64,000 bases of DNA from Saprospiraceae bacterium (GTDB lineage Bacteria > Bacteroidota > Bacteroidia > Chitinophagales > Saprospiraceae). Positions 1 through 8,160 of this stretch are shown here, one piece after another (the first letter of the stretch is position 1; each line of letters starts with the position of its first letter). The notes under the pieces were generated by a model. The model saw only the letters and a list, made by a program, of their open reading frames with translations, did no database searches and was not told the DNA's origin. The DNA lies in NCBI GenBank assembly GCA_027488935.1, contig JAIYAP010000003.1, forward strand, positions 124,001 through 188,000, read 5' to 3'. The position numbers and the translations under genes were made by a program.

Positions 1-345
1 ACTGGAAGTGGCACTGCTGATACCGGAAGCGGTGTAAATGCAGACGGAACCCCCACAACAACGCCATCCAACATAAAACGGTTGGCCGACGATTTGAAAG
101 CCACAAGCGGGTGGTTTTTCCCGCCTTGTTGGGCAAAACGATGCGACACGATTTTGGCTATGGCCGAACTGCCCGATTCTCAATTATTGCAAATGGGGCA
201 GTACTACCAGGCAACGTACAGTGAAAAAATGGTGGATGTATTTGCATCGTTTACCTTCAGTGGGTGCTGCTTCAAGTCTGCTGAATCCGTGGTAGAAGCA
301 AAATTAACCCAGGTACAGGAACGCGTAACAAGGCTGAATGTATGA
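1..345 (+). CDS. Hypothetical protein, 3' part only
   Basis: The reading frame is open from the window edge and ends at TGA 343-345, so only the last 114 residues are visible and the true start lies to the left. The visible part begins with a Gly/Thr/Ser-rich stretch and continues into a compact region with three cysteines and a helical C-terminus. There is no membrane segment in this part. The stop overlaps the start of the next gene (ATGA), which indicates translational coupling with the run of tiny membrane proteins that follows. I do not recognise the family. Confidence 0.75.
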   Translation, partial: TGSGTADTGSGVNADGTPTTTPSNIKRLADDLKATSGWFFPPCWAKRCDTILAMAELPDSQLLQMGQYYQATYSEKMVDVFASFTFSGCCFKSAESVVEAKLTQVQERVTRLNV

Positions 346-476
346 TCCTAGGTAGTAGCACGAAATACATGGTCAAGTGGACCATTATCAATATCGTATC
401 ATCGGTCATAGCATCGTTGATTGTGGCACTTATCATTGAACATCTCTTTCAAAAAAAAGAAAACAAAACCTCTTAA
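342..476 (+). CDS. 44-aa single-pass membrane protein
   Basis: A small gene starting at ATG 342, overlapping the preceding stop by ATGA and ending TAA 474-476. The protein has a short polar N-terminus, one hydrophobic segment at about residues 14-33 (TIINIVSSVIASLIVALIIE) and a basic tail (HLFQKKENKTS). The basic tail predicts N-out/C-in topology. It is the first of four consecutive mini-genes with this build. No family is recognised; a virion or membrane-complex subunit is inferred from context only. Confidence 0.65.
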   Translation: MILGSSTKYMVKWTIINIVSSVIASLIVALIIEHLFQKKENKTS

Positions 477-486
477 AATCTGAACC

Positions 487-606
487 ATGAACAAACTTGT
501 CGGATCCCTGAAATTATGGCAATTCATTTTGGTTAACGTAGGCATCATGTTGGTGTTCGCGTTGGTAGCCAAACAAGTGGAAAAAGCCAAAACCGCAACG
601 AAGTAG
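487..606 (+). CDS. 39-aa single-pass membrane protein
   Basis: ATG at 487 follows the A-rich leader typical of this region (tctgaaccATG). The 39-residue product has one hydrophobic segment at about residues 11-28 and a lysine-rich C-terminus (KQVEKAKTATK). It sits 10 bp after the previous gene and 3 bp before the next. The size and the hydrophobic core with a basic end resemble small virion membrane or coat proteins, but no homology can be claimed from the sequence alone. Confidence 0.6.
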   Translation: MNKLVGSLKLWQFILVNVGIMLVFALVAKQVEKAKTATK

Positions 607-609
607 TAT

Positions 610-777
610 ATGACCTTGATAGACGCACTCAACAAACTCAGCCAGGACGGGCTGAAAGTAAATGTCGCTTTTGACGTAAAAACCATTCAGCAATTCATGT
701 TGTGGGGTGCGTTGGCCGCTATTGTAGCAGCCACTATTTCGGCCATTGTTGCATCATTTCTTGCCAAAAAAATGTAA
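610..777 (+). CDS. 55-aa single-pass membrane protein
   Basis: ATG 610 lies 3 bp after the previous TAG. The 55-residue protein has an amphipathic N-terminal half (residues 1-28), a hydrophobic Ala/Ile-rich helix at about 29-50 and a basic end (LAKKM). This layout, polar helix then Ala-rich membrane helix then basic tail, is that of filamentous-phage major coat proteins lacking a leader peptide, such as Pf3. That is a resemblance in composition and length only. Confidence 0.65.
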   Translation: MTLIDALNKLSQDGLKVNVAFDVKTIQQFMLWGALAAIVAATISAIVASFLAKKM

Positions 778-783
778 GAATAG

Positions 784-939
784 ATGAACGACGACCTGCT
801 GAATTTGCTCCAAACCGGTGATATAACTTACAAGTATGAGTACGATACTTATACTGCTGCTTATTTAGCCGGAGCAATCGTGCTGCTAATTTTTGTGTAT
901 GTGATTGCGCAAAACATAGTGCGCCGGTTGATCAAATAA
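784..939 (+). CDS. 51-aa single-pass membrane protein, coat-like
   Basis: ATG 784 to TAA 937-939. The N-terminal 28 residues are acidic and tyrosine-rich, followed by a strong hydrophobic segment at about 28-42 and a basic tail (NIVRRLIK). Charge distribution predicts N-out/C-in insertion without a signal peptide. It is the fourth member of a coupled run of mini-membrane proteins. Function unknown; one of these four could be an abundant structural subunit. Confidence 0.65.
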   Translation: MNDDLLNLLQTGDITYKYEYDTYTAAYLAGAIVLLIFVYVIAQNIVRRLIK

Positions 940-957
940 CCTCAAAAAGTAAAAACC

Positions 958-1383
958 ATGCCCAATCCAAACGGATATTTTCAATCCGCATGTCGCAAGC
1001 GTATCAAAACCCGCTTGGTTGATATTACCGATAAAGACTTTCATTTGAAGGTTACCACAAGTGCTGGCGGTTCTGCGGGACAATTCAACGTGCGCGTTGA
1101 AATTTCGGCCAACAAGCCATTCAGCGACGTAGGTGGCATCACTCAATCGGGTACCGCGTCCTTGTTTGATGAGGATCCATGGACTGCTGCGGTGAAAACT
1201 GACGCAGGCCCGAACGCTGCCAGTGCAAATGTACTTCCCCTCACTTTTACCAATGTGGTACAAACCTCCTCCAACGTGGGTAACACTTGGAAAATTACGG
1301 TTGTAAACTTGGTAATCACCGGTAAAGGTGGCCAGACGCTTACAGTACCAAGCATTACTTTTTCTATTCCTAGCCCTTTGTAG
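958..1383 (+). CDS. 141-aa beta-rich hypothetical structural protein
   Basis: ATG 958 after the leader gtaaaaaccATG. The 141-residue protein starts MPNPNGYFQSACRKRIKTR and is then rich in alternating Val/Thr/Ser strands, suggesting a compact all-beta fold. It has no signal peptide and no membrane segment. It sits between the mini-membrane genes and the fibre genes, so a structural role in the same particle or surface machine is inferred. It is followed by two copies of the dispersed hairpin repeat. Family not recognised. Confidence 0.75.
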   Translation: MPNPNGYFQSACRKRIKTRLVDITDKDFHLKVTTSAGGSAGQFNVRVEISANKPFSDVGGITQSGTASLFDEDPWTAAVKTDAGPNAASANVLPLTFTNVVQTSSNVGNTWKITVVNLVITGKGGQTLTVPSITFSIPSPL

Positions 1384-1404
1384 GGTAGGGGTATTTAAAT
1401 AATT

Positions 1405-1454
1405 GGGTACCCGCGAGGGATGCCCCGACTGGCACCCGCAAGGGATGCCCCAAC
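1405..1454 (+). repeat. Two tandem copies of the GNRA-hairpin repeat
   Basis: Copies at 1405-1429 and 1431-1454 share the core (G)GGyACCCGC(A/G)AGGGATGCCCC(A/G)AC. Each folds as a CCC/GGG stem extended by GG(T/C)/GCC around a GCGA or GCAA loop, both GNRA tetraloops. They fill the gap upstream of ATG 1466. The same element recurs ahead of several genes in the first 14 kb and not elsewhere in the window. Confidence 0.85.
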
Positions 1455-1465
1455 GATAGATAAAA

Positions 1466-2485
1466 ATGAGCGGAAACTGCGGTAATAAACCTCCAGTACT
1501 ACGCCTGACACGCCGTACGGTGTATCAGGTAGTGAACCTTGTGTGGAATGATCGGAACAAATGTGCCGGTGCTCCAACACAGCGCCGTTTGCGCTGGAAT
1601 TTTTACCGCAAAGGCAATTTGATTTATCAAACTGCTTTTGGAGCCACAGGTGCTTCTTTGCCCATCGGCAACGGTAGTACATACTTGTACCTAAATGCTA
1701 CGCCTGCCGAAATTTCCGCTTATTTGATTGCACAAATGGTAAGTATTTCCGAAGGGGAAGTGCTTACCATTCGTGTGCAAGCCGTGAATTGTGATGCAGA
1801 ATACGCGCTAAGCAATCCAATGCTTTTTCAGGCTACTATTCCTGTTTCGGGGTGCGATTGTGTGTATAACCGAACGCAAGTTACTGGCCTGACTGGTAAT
1901 AGCGCATCGCTGCCTAGCCCCCTGAATGGCACCAATGGCATTTTGGCCTTCAAAAACGGAGTGCTGAATTACGGCGGATTGAATTTTGCCGCAAATGTGT
2001 TGGAAAGTGAAAACGAAGTGCAGTTCGTCACCATCGAAAACTGCACGACACCGCTTACCATATCATCGGTGGTAACGGGTATTACAGGCGGATCCGTACC
2101 AATACCATCGGCATTTTTGCCATTATCTAATACCGAATACATGGTGTTCCGTAATGGGTTATTAGTGCGATCCATTGCTATTTTATCCGGGAATCTCGTG
2201 CTGGAAGGCACTTTGTCTGTACCTGAAGATGAATGGCTGTTTGTAGCGCTTAATACAAATCCGGCCAATGGATGTGTATTTGGCAAAATTACGATCGGTG
2301 CAAATATTTCAGGCGCAACGGCTATGCTTCCTTCAACCTATTCCGCTTCTAACCAAAACAAATGGCTGCTATTCAGGAATGGCGTTTTGCAGCATCCTGG
2401 TAACGCATATACCGTTTCCGGCAACATGTTGTCGTTTGTCGACGCATTAGTTGGGGATGAACTTTGGATACAAACAATTGAGTAA
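1466..2485 (+). CDS. Fibre-like protein with three repeated beta domains
   Basis: 339 residues from ATG 1466. No signal peptide is seen. After an N-terminal region with several cysteines, the protein repeats a module of about 70-85 residues three times; its signature is a (K/R)NG(V/L)L turn (FKNGVLNYGG, FRNGLLVRS, FRNGVLQHPG) at roughly residues 155, 230 and 305. Such NGvL-type repeats are common in phage tail-fibre and receptor-binding proteins, where they form small beta sandwiches. It precedes three exported fibre-like genes and is flanked on both sides by the hairpin repeat. A receptor-binding or structural role is inferred. Confidence 0.8.
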   Translation: MSGNCGNKPPVLRLTRRTVYQVVNLVWNDRNKCAGAPTQRRLRWNFYRKGNLIYQTAFGATGASLPIGNGSTYLYLNATPAEISAYLIAQMVSISEGEVLTIRVQAVNCDAEYALSNPMLFQATIPVSGCDCVYNRTQVTGLTGNSASLPSPLNGTNGILAFKNGVLNYGGLNFAANVLESENEVQFVTIENCTTPLTISSVVTGITGGSVPIPSAFLPLSNTEYMVFRNGLLVRSIAILSGNLVLEGTLSVPEDEWLFVALNTNPANGCVFGKITIGANISGATAMLPSTYSASNQNKWLLFRNGVLQHPGNAYTVSGNMLSFVDALVGDELWIQTIE

Positions 2486-2510
2486 GGGTACCCGCAAGGG
2501 ATGCCCCGAC
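2486..2510 (+). repeat. GNRA-hairpin repeat
   Basis: One copy of the dispersed element, with a GCAA loop between CCC and GGG arms, starting 1 bp after the stop of the preceding gene and ending 17 bp before ATG 2527. It could act as a processing or stability hairpin between the two fibre genes. Confidence 0.85.
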
Positions 2511-2526
2511 AACAAAGACCAAAACC

Positions 2527-3666
2527 ATGAACTTATCTCGCATTCTTTTTTCAATGATTTTTGCGCTTTTGATGGCTTTCGGGCTTTCGGCACAAAAGGT
2601 CAATCCGGCTACTCAAATCAAGCAAAACGGCGCTACATCAGGCCAGGTACTTCAATGGACCGGAAGCGGATGGAACCCGGCAACCGTAGTTAATACCGTA
2701 AGCAACGGTTTAACTAAAACAGGCAGTTCCGTCGTATTGGGCGGTGCACTTACGGGTAATACCTCAATTACGGGCGCAGATCTTTACGAATTGAATATTT
2801 CGGCGATCAATCAATTTTCGCTTACCAAAGGTATTAATTCATTGATTTTTAAGCCTAAGCAGTTTTTTACCCAAGTTGCCACAGCGAGCGATAAGATCAG
2901 CCAAATTGATATGAACAATGCCCAGGTAAATCTTGTGGTAAGTCATTTTGGCTTTCTTTTGAAAAAATTTATGATTGACAGCTCGGGGTATAGTATCCTG
3001 AATTTGCCATATAAAAGCGGTGGTAGTTTATTGCTTTGGGATAGTACCACTAACAAACTAACCCAACTTCCTGCCTCTTATTTCAAAACGGTGTCAACCG
3101 GTGCAACACTTACCGGCACTGGTACTCCTGCAAGTCCGCTTGGTATTGCGCAACAAAGCGCAACATCAGGCCAAGTTTTGCAATGGAATGGAAGTGCTTG
3201 GGTACCTGCTACAATTGCGTCAGGAAGTTTAAGCACATACAGCGCCGGGAGCGGGTGTATTGTAACCGCTACGGGCACGGGCATCACTTTTGTACGCACT
3301 ACGACCAGCGAATGGGTAATTAATATCCCGAGCGGTGTAGAGTTACTTTCCTTCGAAATATACAGCACTTCGGGCCAAAATCCGGGTGCTTCAGCCTACC
3401 TGAACTTTAACTATTCAGGCACTAGGCCATACAACAACAATACGGACGGCAGCGATGCCAACCCGCCTATTATGAAGGGCGTGAACCTGAGTGCCAATGG
3501 AACGGCCATTACCCGCAGTAACGAACAGCCCTACGACCTCACCACAGGTGCAACCAACCTTATTTTCAAATTGAGCGCGGTAGGTAGTGCCGACCTCGAG
3601 GTAAAAATTGAAAATTATACCACTGTGTTAGGATCGGGCGCAAGCCTTTTGAAAGGTCATTTGTAA
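2527..3666 (+). CDS. Exported fibre-like protein with signal peptide
   Basis: 379 residues. The N-terminus is a clear Sec signal peptide (MNLSRILFSMIFALLMAFG, cleavage after LSA). It is followed by linker motifs of the type ATSGQVLQWxGSxWxPAT at about residues 37-55 and again near 215-232. These linkers are common in Bacteroidetes phage fibres and surface proteins. The C-terminal third (from about 240) is a beta-rich domain that may bind ligand. A signal peptide on a fibre is unexpected for a phage assembled in the cytoplasm and suggests delivery to the periplasm or surface. It lies in series with the next two exported fibres. Confidence 0.85.
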   Translation: MNLSRILFSMIFALLMAFGLSAQKVNPATQIKQNGATSGQVLQWTGSGWNPATVVNTVSNGLTKTGSSVVLGGALTGNTSITGADLYELNISAINQFSLTKGINSLIFKPKQFFTQVATASDKISQIDMNNAQVNLVVSHFGFLLKKFMIDSSGYSILNLPYKSGGSLLLWDSTTNKLTQLPASYFKTVSTGATLTGTGTPASPLGIAQQSATSGQVLQWNGSAWVPATIASGSLSTYSAGSGCIVTATGTGITFVRTTTSEWVINIPSGVELLSFEIYSTSGQNPGASAYLNFNYSGTRPYNNNTDGSDANPPIMKGVNLSANGTAITRSNEQPYDLTTGATNLIFKLSAVGSADLEVKIENYTTVLGSGASLLKGHL

Positions 3667-3745
3667 GCAGAAATTGGCATATATGCCGGTTTGATAGCAT
3701 TTACAACGCCAATTTTGATCAAAAAAAATACTCCAAATAACCACC

Positions 3746-6700
3746 ATGCGTAAATATTTGATTCCAATTATAATGTTGCTTATGGCCGTGATGCATGTAG
3801 ATGCACAAACGGTCAATGAGCGATTTTCGGGCTACGGCGTTATACAGGGCCGCACCGGAACTGGTCCATCTTATACCCTCAATATTGTTTCTTTTCAGGG
3901 CAGCCCCCGTTTTCAGCCCAACGGCACCTGGTTAGGTACCGATGTGTTGGTCGGCGATGTTGTATGGATTGATTGTGGCCGCTATGTTATTACGGCCAAA
4001 AACTCAGCAGGCATAAGTAGCATGAACGTGACGGTGCAAATACCAGCCGCCGATGTTACAGCAGGTGTTACAGAACCGCCAACCGGGCAAGTGTGCGCGG
4101 TTATGCGCGAATTGCCAGGGGCTATTCCGGCGTTTCCCGTTTCGGGCGACAATGCGGGCAGTGGGATACCGATTACGCTTAGTTCTTGTATTTTGAGCCA
4201 TTATGCGGGGATCCCAAAAGTGGATTCGGTGCGTACCACCTCGAGTAATGGAGGCGTGGTTGTTAAGGTGAATACCGTATCGGCACCGGCTGTTGAAATT
4301 TTGCCTGGTGCGATTGCTTCGGGTGGGGCTACGAGTGGGCAGGTATTGAAGTTCGATGGGAGCAATTGGGCTCCTGGTACTGACAATAATAGTGGAGGAA
4401 GTAGCGGCGGGAATCTATATGCTTTAGATACTGTAACACAAACGGCACATGGCTTTCGGGTAATGGATGCTGTTTTAGATACTTCAACTACGAGTACAAA
4501 CAAATTCATAAAAGGCAATACAAGTAATCAAAACCTTCTACCTTCTCATTTGGTAGTAGATAGTTTGTCGGCAAATACGTTTGTTGTGCAGCGAGGAGGC
4601 TACGTAAAGAAGAATCAAACGCGATTCACTGCTCGACAGGTGTACTATCTGCGGGATGATGGCAATTACGCATCATTGCCTGATGAAAACTATAATTTTC
4701 CTGTTTTTTCAATTACAGCTACCACTACGCCGATTTATTTAACCCCTTTTGTCGGAGGAAGTGGTGGTGGAAGTGGCATTGTCGATTCAGTTCGCGCAAG
4801 TTCTACCAATAACGGTATTGTGGTAAAAGTAAACCAGACATCTTCTCCTGCGGTGGAGATACTACCTGGCGCTATTGCGCAGGCAGGTGCTACGAGCGGA
4901 AATGCACTTAAATGGAATGGTAGCAATTATGCACCCGGAAACATTGCAGCATCTGAGGTTACTTTTTCACCAATTACCAACATTACAGCTATTACTACAC
5001 AGGAAGCAATAACTGAAACATCGGTAAAAAAAGACCTGTATTACAATCAGCTAAGAGATACCTTACCATGGAATGTTATAAAGGGGGAAGGAACTGCGAC
5101 CGTTACGAGTGGGCCAATTCCTCAATCATATACCGGCGCCGGTTGCAACGTGACTTACGTATCTGCTCCATCATCAATACCAAATTCTGTTCGCCTTAAA
5201 TATAATCGGCGAATAAGAGGAAATGTGGCAACAGGCTCGTGTTTTGCATCTCGGACAATAACATGGCCAAGTCCTAAGCCTACAAAATTTGGGTGGGGAT
5301 TTTGGGTCAACAATTTGCAGGTAGATACAATCTATCCTGGCACAACTGCTATGCAATGGTGGTTATACACGACTACAATAGTGGGGCTTCCTTCGTTTGC
5401 AATCAGAGATATGATACAAAAAATAGGGAACAGCGCTACGGCTAACTTTTCGGTGGCCAGCAATTTCTCGGGTACTTGGACGGCGACGTGTATTGATAAA
5501 AAAGATGGCTACTCTTACATTGCAATAAATATAACTAACTTGGTGTATGATCCAGCATACACATCGCCAACCTGGGTACTTTACGACATTAAAAACAACG
5601 TAACAGCAAGCCTGAATAACCGAAACTTTGATTATATCGGTTTTACTTGGCTTTGGGGCGAAACTATAACGTCTTCATCGGTTTACCCGGATGGCGGTGT
5701 AGTTCTCCAGTATCCGTACCCAACAGAAAAAGCGACAACCTCTGTAACATCGTTTAACGGGCGAGGAGGTGCAATTACACCGGTAAGTGGAGATTACACT
5801 GCCAGTACAATACCCTATACTCCGTCTGGAGGAAGCATAAGCACCGCATCAACTACAACTCAATTAGCGGTTGATGAATTATCAAAAGTAACAAGAAATA
5901 ACCTGTTGGCAGCAGGCGATACCCTACCATGGAACGTCATAAAAGGGGAGGGCACCGCAACCATTACAGGCGGGCCAATACCACAGTCTTTAGGAACGAC
6001 AGGATTTACCAGCGCCTATGTCCCTACGACCTCTAATATGCCTAATTCGCACCGACTAAAATATTACAGACGGTTGATTGGTAACGCGGCATCTGGAAAC
6101 TGCTTTTGGGTTACCCCTTCAATCACTTGGCCAACACCCAAGCCTACACAATTTGGATGGGGTTTTTGGGTTAGCGATACGCAAATAGATACAGTATTCC
6201 CAGGAACTACACAAAAAGTATTTTGGATATACCAAGCAAGTTTTGGGCAGGTTATTGAACCCTCTTTTCAAATCAGAAATCTGATACAAAGGGTAGGGAA
6301 TACCTCTACGGCAAATTTCAACTCAGTAGGGAAAGTATCTGGCACATGGACAGCAACTTGCCTTGACAAGCGTAACGGATACTCATATATTGCAGTCAAT
6401 ATCACGAATCTTGTATTTGGTGTTGATATTGCAACGACATTTACTTTTTACGATTACATGCAAGGCGTTGTTGCCAATTTAAATGGGCGTAGACTAGACT
6501 ATATAGGATTCACATGGCTTTGGGGTAACACAATAAATACATCATCGGTGTATCCAGATGGCGGTGCAGTTCAGCAATATCCAGTTCCAACCCAATATGT
6601 GGATAAAAAATTTGGCGCAATAGACGCTACTTTGGCAACTTCACTAACATCGCAAACTGCCGGTACTATAATTGATTCCTTGTATAGCGGTATTTCAGTG

Positions 6701-8158
6701 CTAAAATCAGGATCATCTATATATGTAAGGTCGCCATACAATTCAACGCAGGACTTAGTTCATGTGCTTGGTTACAGCACTGGATCACAGATTAATCTTG
6801 GCGCAAGGGTAGTCCCTAAATCATCTTCAATTAATTTATCTGTTTATAGCGCTGCTGAGGTAATTAATTCGGGCAGCGACGATGCGGCCCCAATTAGCGT
6901 AAATGGGACTTATATTGGAGCAAACCACGGGTGCAGTGACCTTAGAGTTGTTACTGCTACGGCGCACGGGAAAACAACGGCTGATGTTGGCAGTAAATGG
7001 AGGGATGCTGCCAGCAAAGACTTTTTTCTTGTCAAAATAGTAAACGCAAACGATCTTTGGTTTTTGTCGGTAGATACCTCATCTTCCGGCGATATATGGA
7101 AGCACGTGCTCACAATCACCGGAAACTTGACGCACGTTTCGGGCGCTACAAATACAGGTACCATTACAGTTGCATCCTATGTTGGCGGCCAAATGATGCC
7201 AGCAATAAAAAATTGTACGAACCAGTATTTGCTGGACGGCAAAAAGCCAATTACAGCAGATGGGATATATTATGGCCAATTCTTAGACATAATCAACAAC
7301 TATGATATTGTAGACCCTTCTAGTGCGGCTCTATACCTTAGCACACACATAGGGACGACGGACCTTACACAAGGCGACACTTTTGTAGGCCAAAAAATTG
7401 TACATAGAATTGATAAGTGGGGGACCGTTCTTATAATGAACGATGTGGTTTTTTACAAAACTGCAAATCTTGGATACTTTGGATTTACACAGGTTTCTCC
7501 ATTGTCTACGGCGACTTACCCGAACAGGAAATTTTATTATCCTCGTACCCTTCCGGTATCAGATGGTGCAACAAGTTGGGATTTTAGAACGCTGAGAGAT
7601 TTTACCACGTTTCCAGCCGCCGCCTTAAACTTTACGTCAGCCTTTTGGGAAACATCTGGCTTTGTTCCTGAAAGGGCAATTGAGTACATAGCAAATGGAA
7701 GCAATCTAATCCATGGTTTTGCACATGGATTTGTTCCTACTCTTGGTGTTGGGGATAGCATACAAAGGTTTGCGAGCGTAAATAATGCTGGTTTTATATT
7801 CACATCAGGCAAGAACTATCCTTTTGGGATAGATACAAAAATAGGCTCTCCGGTAACAGCCGGAACATGGAAAAGCGCTGTGGCATACCGCCGATACTTT
7901 GACGCAAGCGCAAATAGTCTTGGCAAGAAAAGTAGTTTGTACTACTATACCGTTGGAAGTGAAACATTTGTATATGTTGATTACCATACGACGGTAAAAG
8001 GGGATAAAGTATCGCTTCCTGCGGAGTTGCGCGGGAAAAAGATATCGGTAGTCTACAAATCATCAAACCTTACAATCAACAGTCAATTCTCAACGGATGG
8101 CATATTTATCAGTATGCCAACGGGAAGTTACGGTTTTGTTTGCCTAAAATTAATTTAA
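3746..8158 (+). CDS. Giant exported fibre/adhesin-like protein
   Basis: 1470 residues from ATG 3746, with a signal peptide (MRKYLIPIIMLLMAVMHVDA). It has SGQVLKFDGSNWAPG-type linkers near residues 195-212 and 390-407. Two tandem copies of a domain of about 220 residues follow, at roughly 437-660 and 724-950; both start with DTLPWNVIKGEGTAT and contain GWGFWV and DYIGFTWLWG motifs. Between them lies a typical fibre linker (SFNGRGGAITPVSGDYTAS). The C-terminal 500 residues are unlike the repeats and have no recognisable catalytic signature; a carbohydrate-active or receptor-binding domain is possible. It is by far the largest gene of the left module and probably its main ligand-binding protein (inference). 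Confidence 0.85.
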   Translation: MRKYLIPIIMLLMAVMHVDAQTVNERFSGYGVIQGRTGTGPSYTLNIVSFQGSPRFQPNGTWLGTDVLVGDVVWIDCGRYVITAKNSAGISSMNVTVQIPAADVTAGVTEPPTGQVCAVMRELPGAIPAFPVSGDNAGSGIPITLSSCILSHYAGIPKVDSVRTTSSNGGVVVKVNTVSAPAVEILPGAIASGGATSGQVLKFDGSNWAPGTDNNSGGSSGGNLYALDTVTQTAHGFRVMDAVLDTSTTSTNKFIKGNTSNQNLLPSHLVVDSLSANTFVVQRGGYVKKNQTRFTARQVYYLRDDGNYASLPDENYNFPVFSITATTTPIYLTPFVGGSGGGSGIVDSVRASSTNNGIVVKVNQTSSPAVEILPGAIAQAGATSGNALKWNGSNYAPGNIAASEVTFSPITNITAITTQEAITETSVKKDLYYNQLRDTLPWNVIKGEGTATVTSGPIPQSYTGAGCNVTYVSAPSSIPNSVRLKYNRRIRGNVATGSCFASRTITWPSPKPTKFGWGFWVNNLQVDTIYPGTTAMQWWLYTTTIVGLPSFAIRDMIQKIGNSATANFSVASNFSGTWTATCIDKKDGYSYIAINITNLVYDPAYTSPTWVLYDIKNNVTASLNNRNFDYIGFTWLWGETITSSSVYPDGGVVLQYPYPTEKATTSVTSFNGRGGAITPVSGDYTASTIPYTPSGGSISTASTTTQLAVDELSKVTRNNLLAAGDTLPWNVIKGEGTATITGGPIPQSLGTTGFTSAYVPTTSNMPNSHRLKYYRRLIGNAASGNCFWVTPSITWPTPKPTQFGWGFWVSDTQIDTVFPGTTQKVFWIYQASFGQVIEPSFQIRNLIQRVGNTSTANFNSVGKVSGTWTATCLDKRNGYSYIAVNITNLVFGVDIATTFTFYDYMQGVVANLNGRRLDYIGFTWLWGNTINTSSVYPDGGAVQQYPVPTQYVDKKFGAIDATLATSLTSQTAGTIIDSLYSGISVLKSGSSIYVRSPYNSTQDLVHVLGYSTGSQINLGARVVPKSSSINLSVYSAAEVINSGSDDAAPISVNGTYIGANHGCSDLRVVTATAHGKTTADVGSKWRDAASKDFFLVKIVNANDLWFLSVDTSSSGDIWKHVLTITGNLTHVSGATNTGTITVASYVGGQMMPAIKNCTNQYLLDGKKPITADGIYYGQFLDIINNYDIVDPSSAALYLSTHIGTTDLTQGDTFVGQKIVHRIDKWGTVLIMNDVVFYKTANLGYFGFTQVSPLSTATYPNRKFYYPRTLPVSDGATSWDFRTLRDFTTFPAAALNFTSAFWETSGFVPERAIEYIANGSNLIHGFAHGFVPTLGVGDSIQRFASVNNAGFIFTSGKNYPFGIDTKIGSPVTAGTWKSAVAYRRYFDASANSLGKKSSLYYYTVGSETFVYVDYHTTVKGDKVSLPAELRGKKISVVYKSSNLTINSQFSTDGIFISMPTGSYGFVCLKLI

Positions 8159-8160
8159 AC

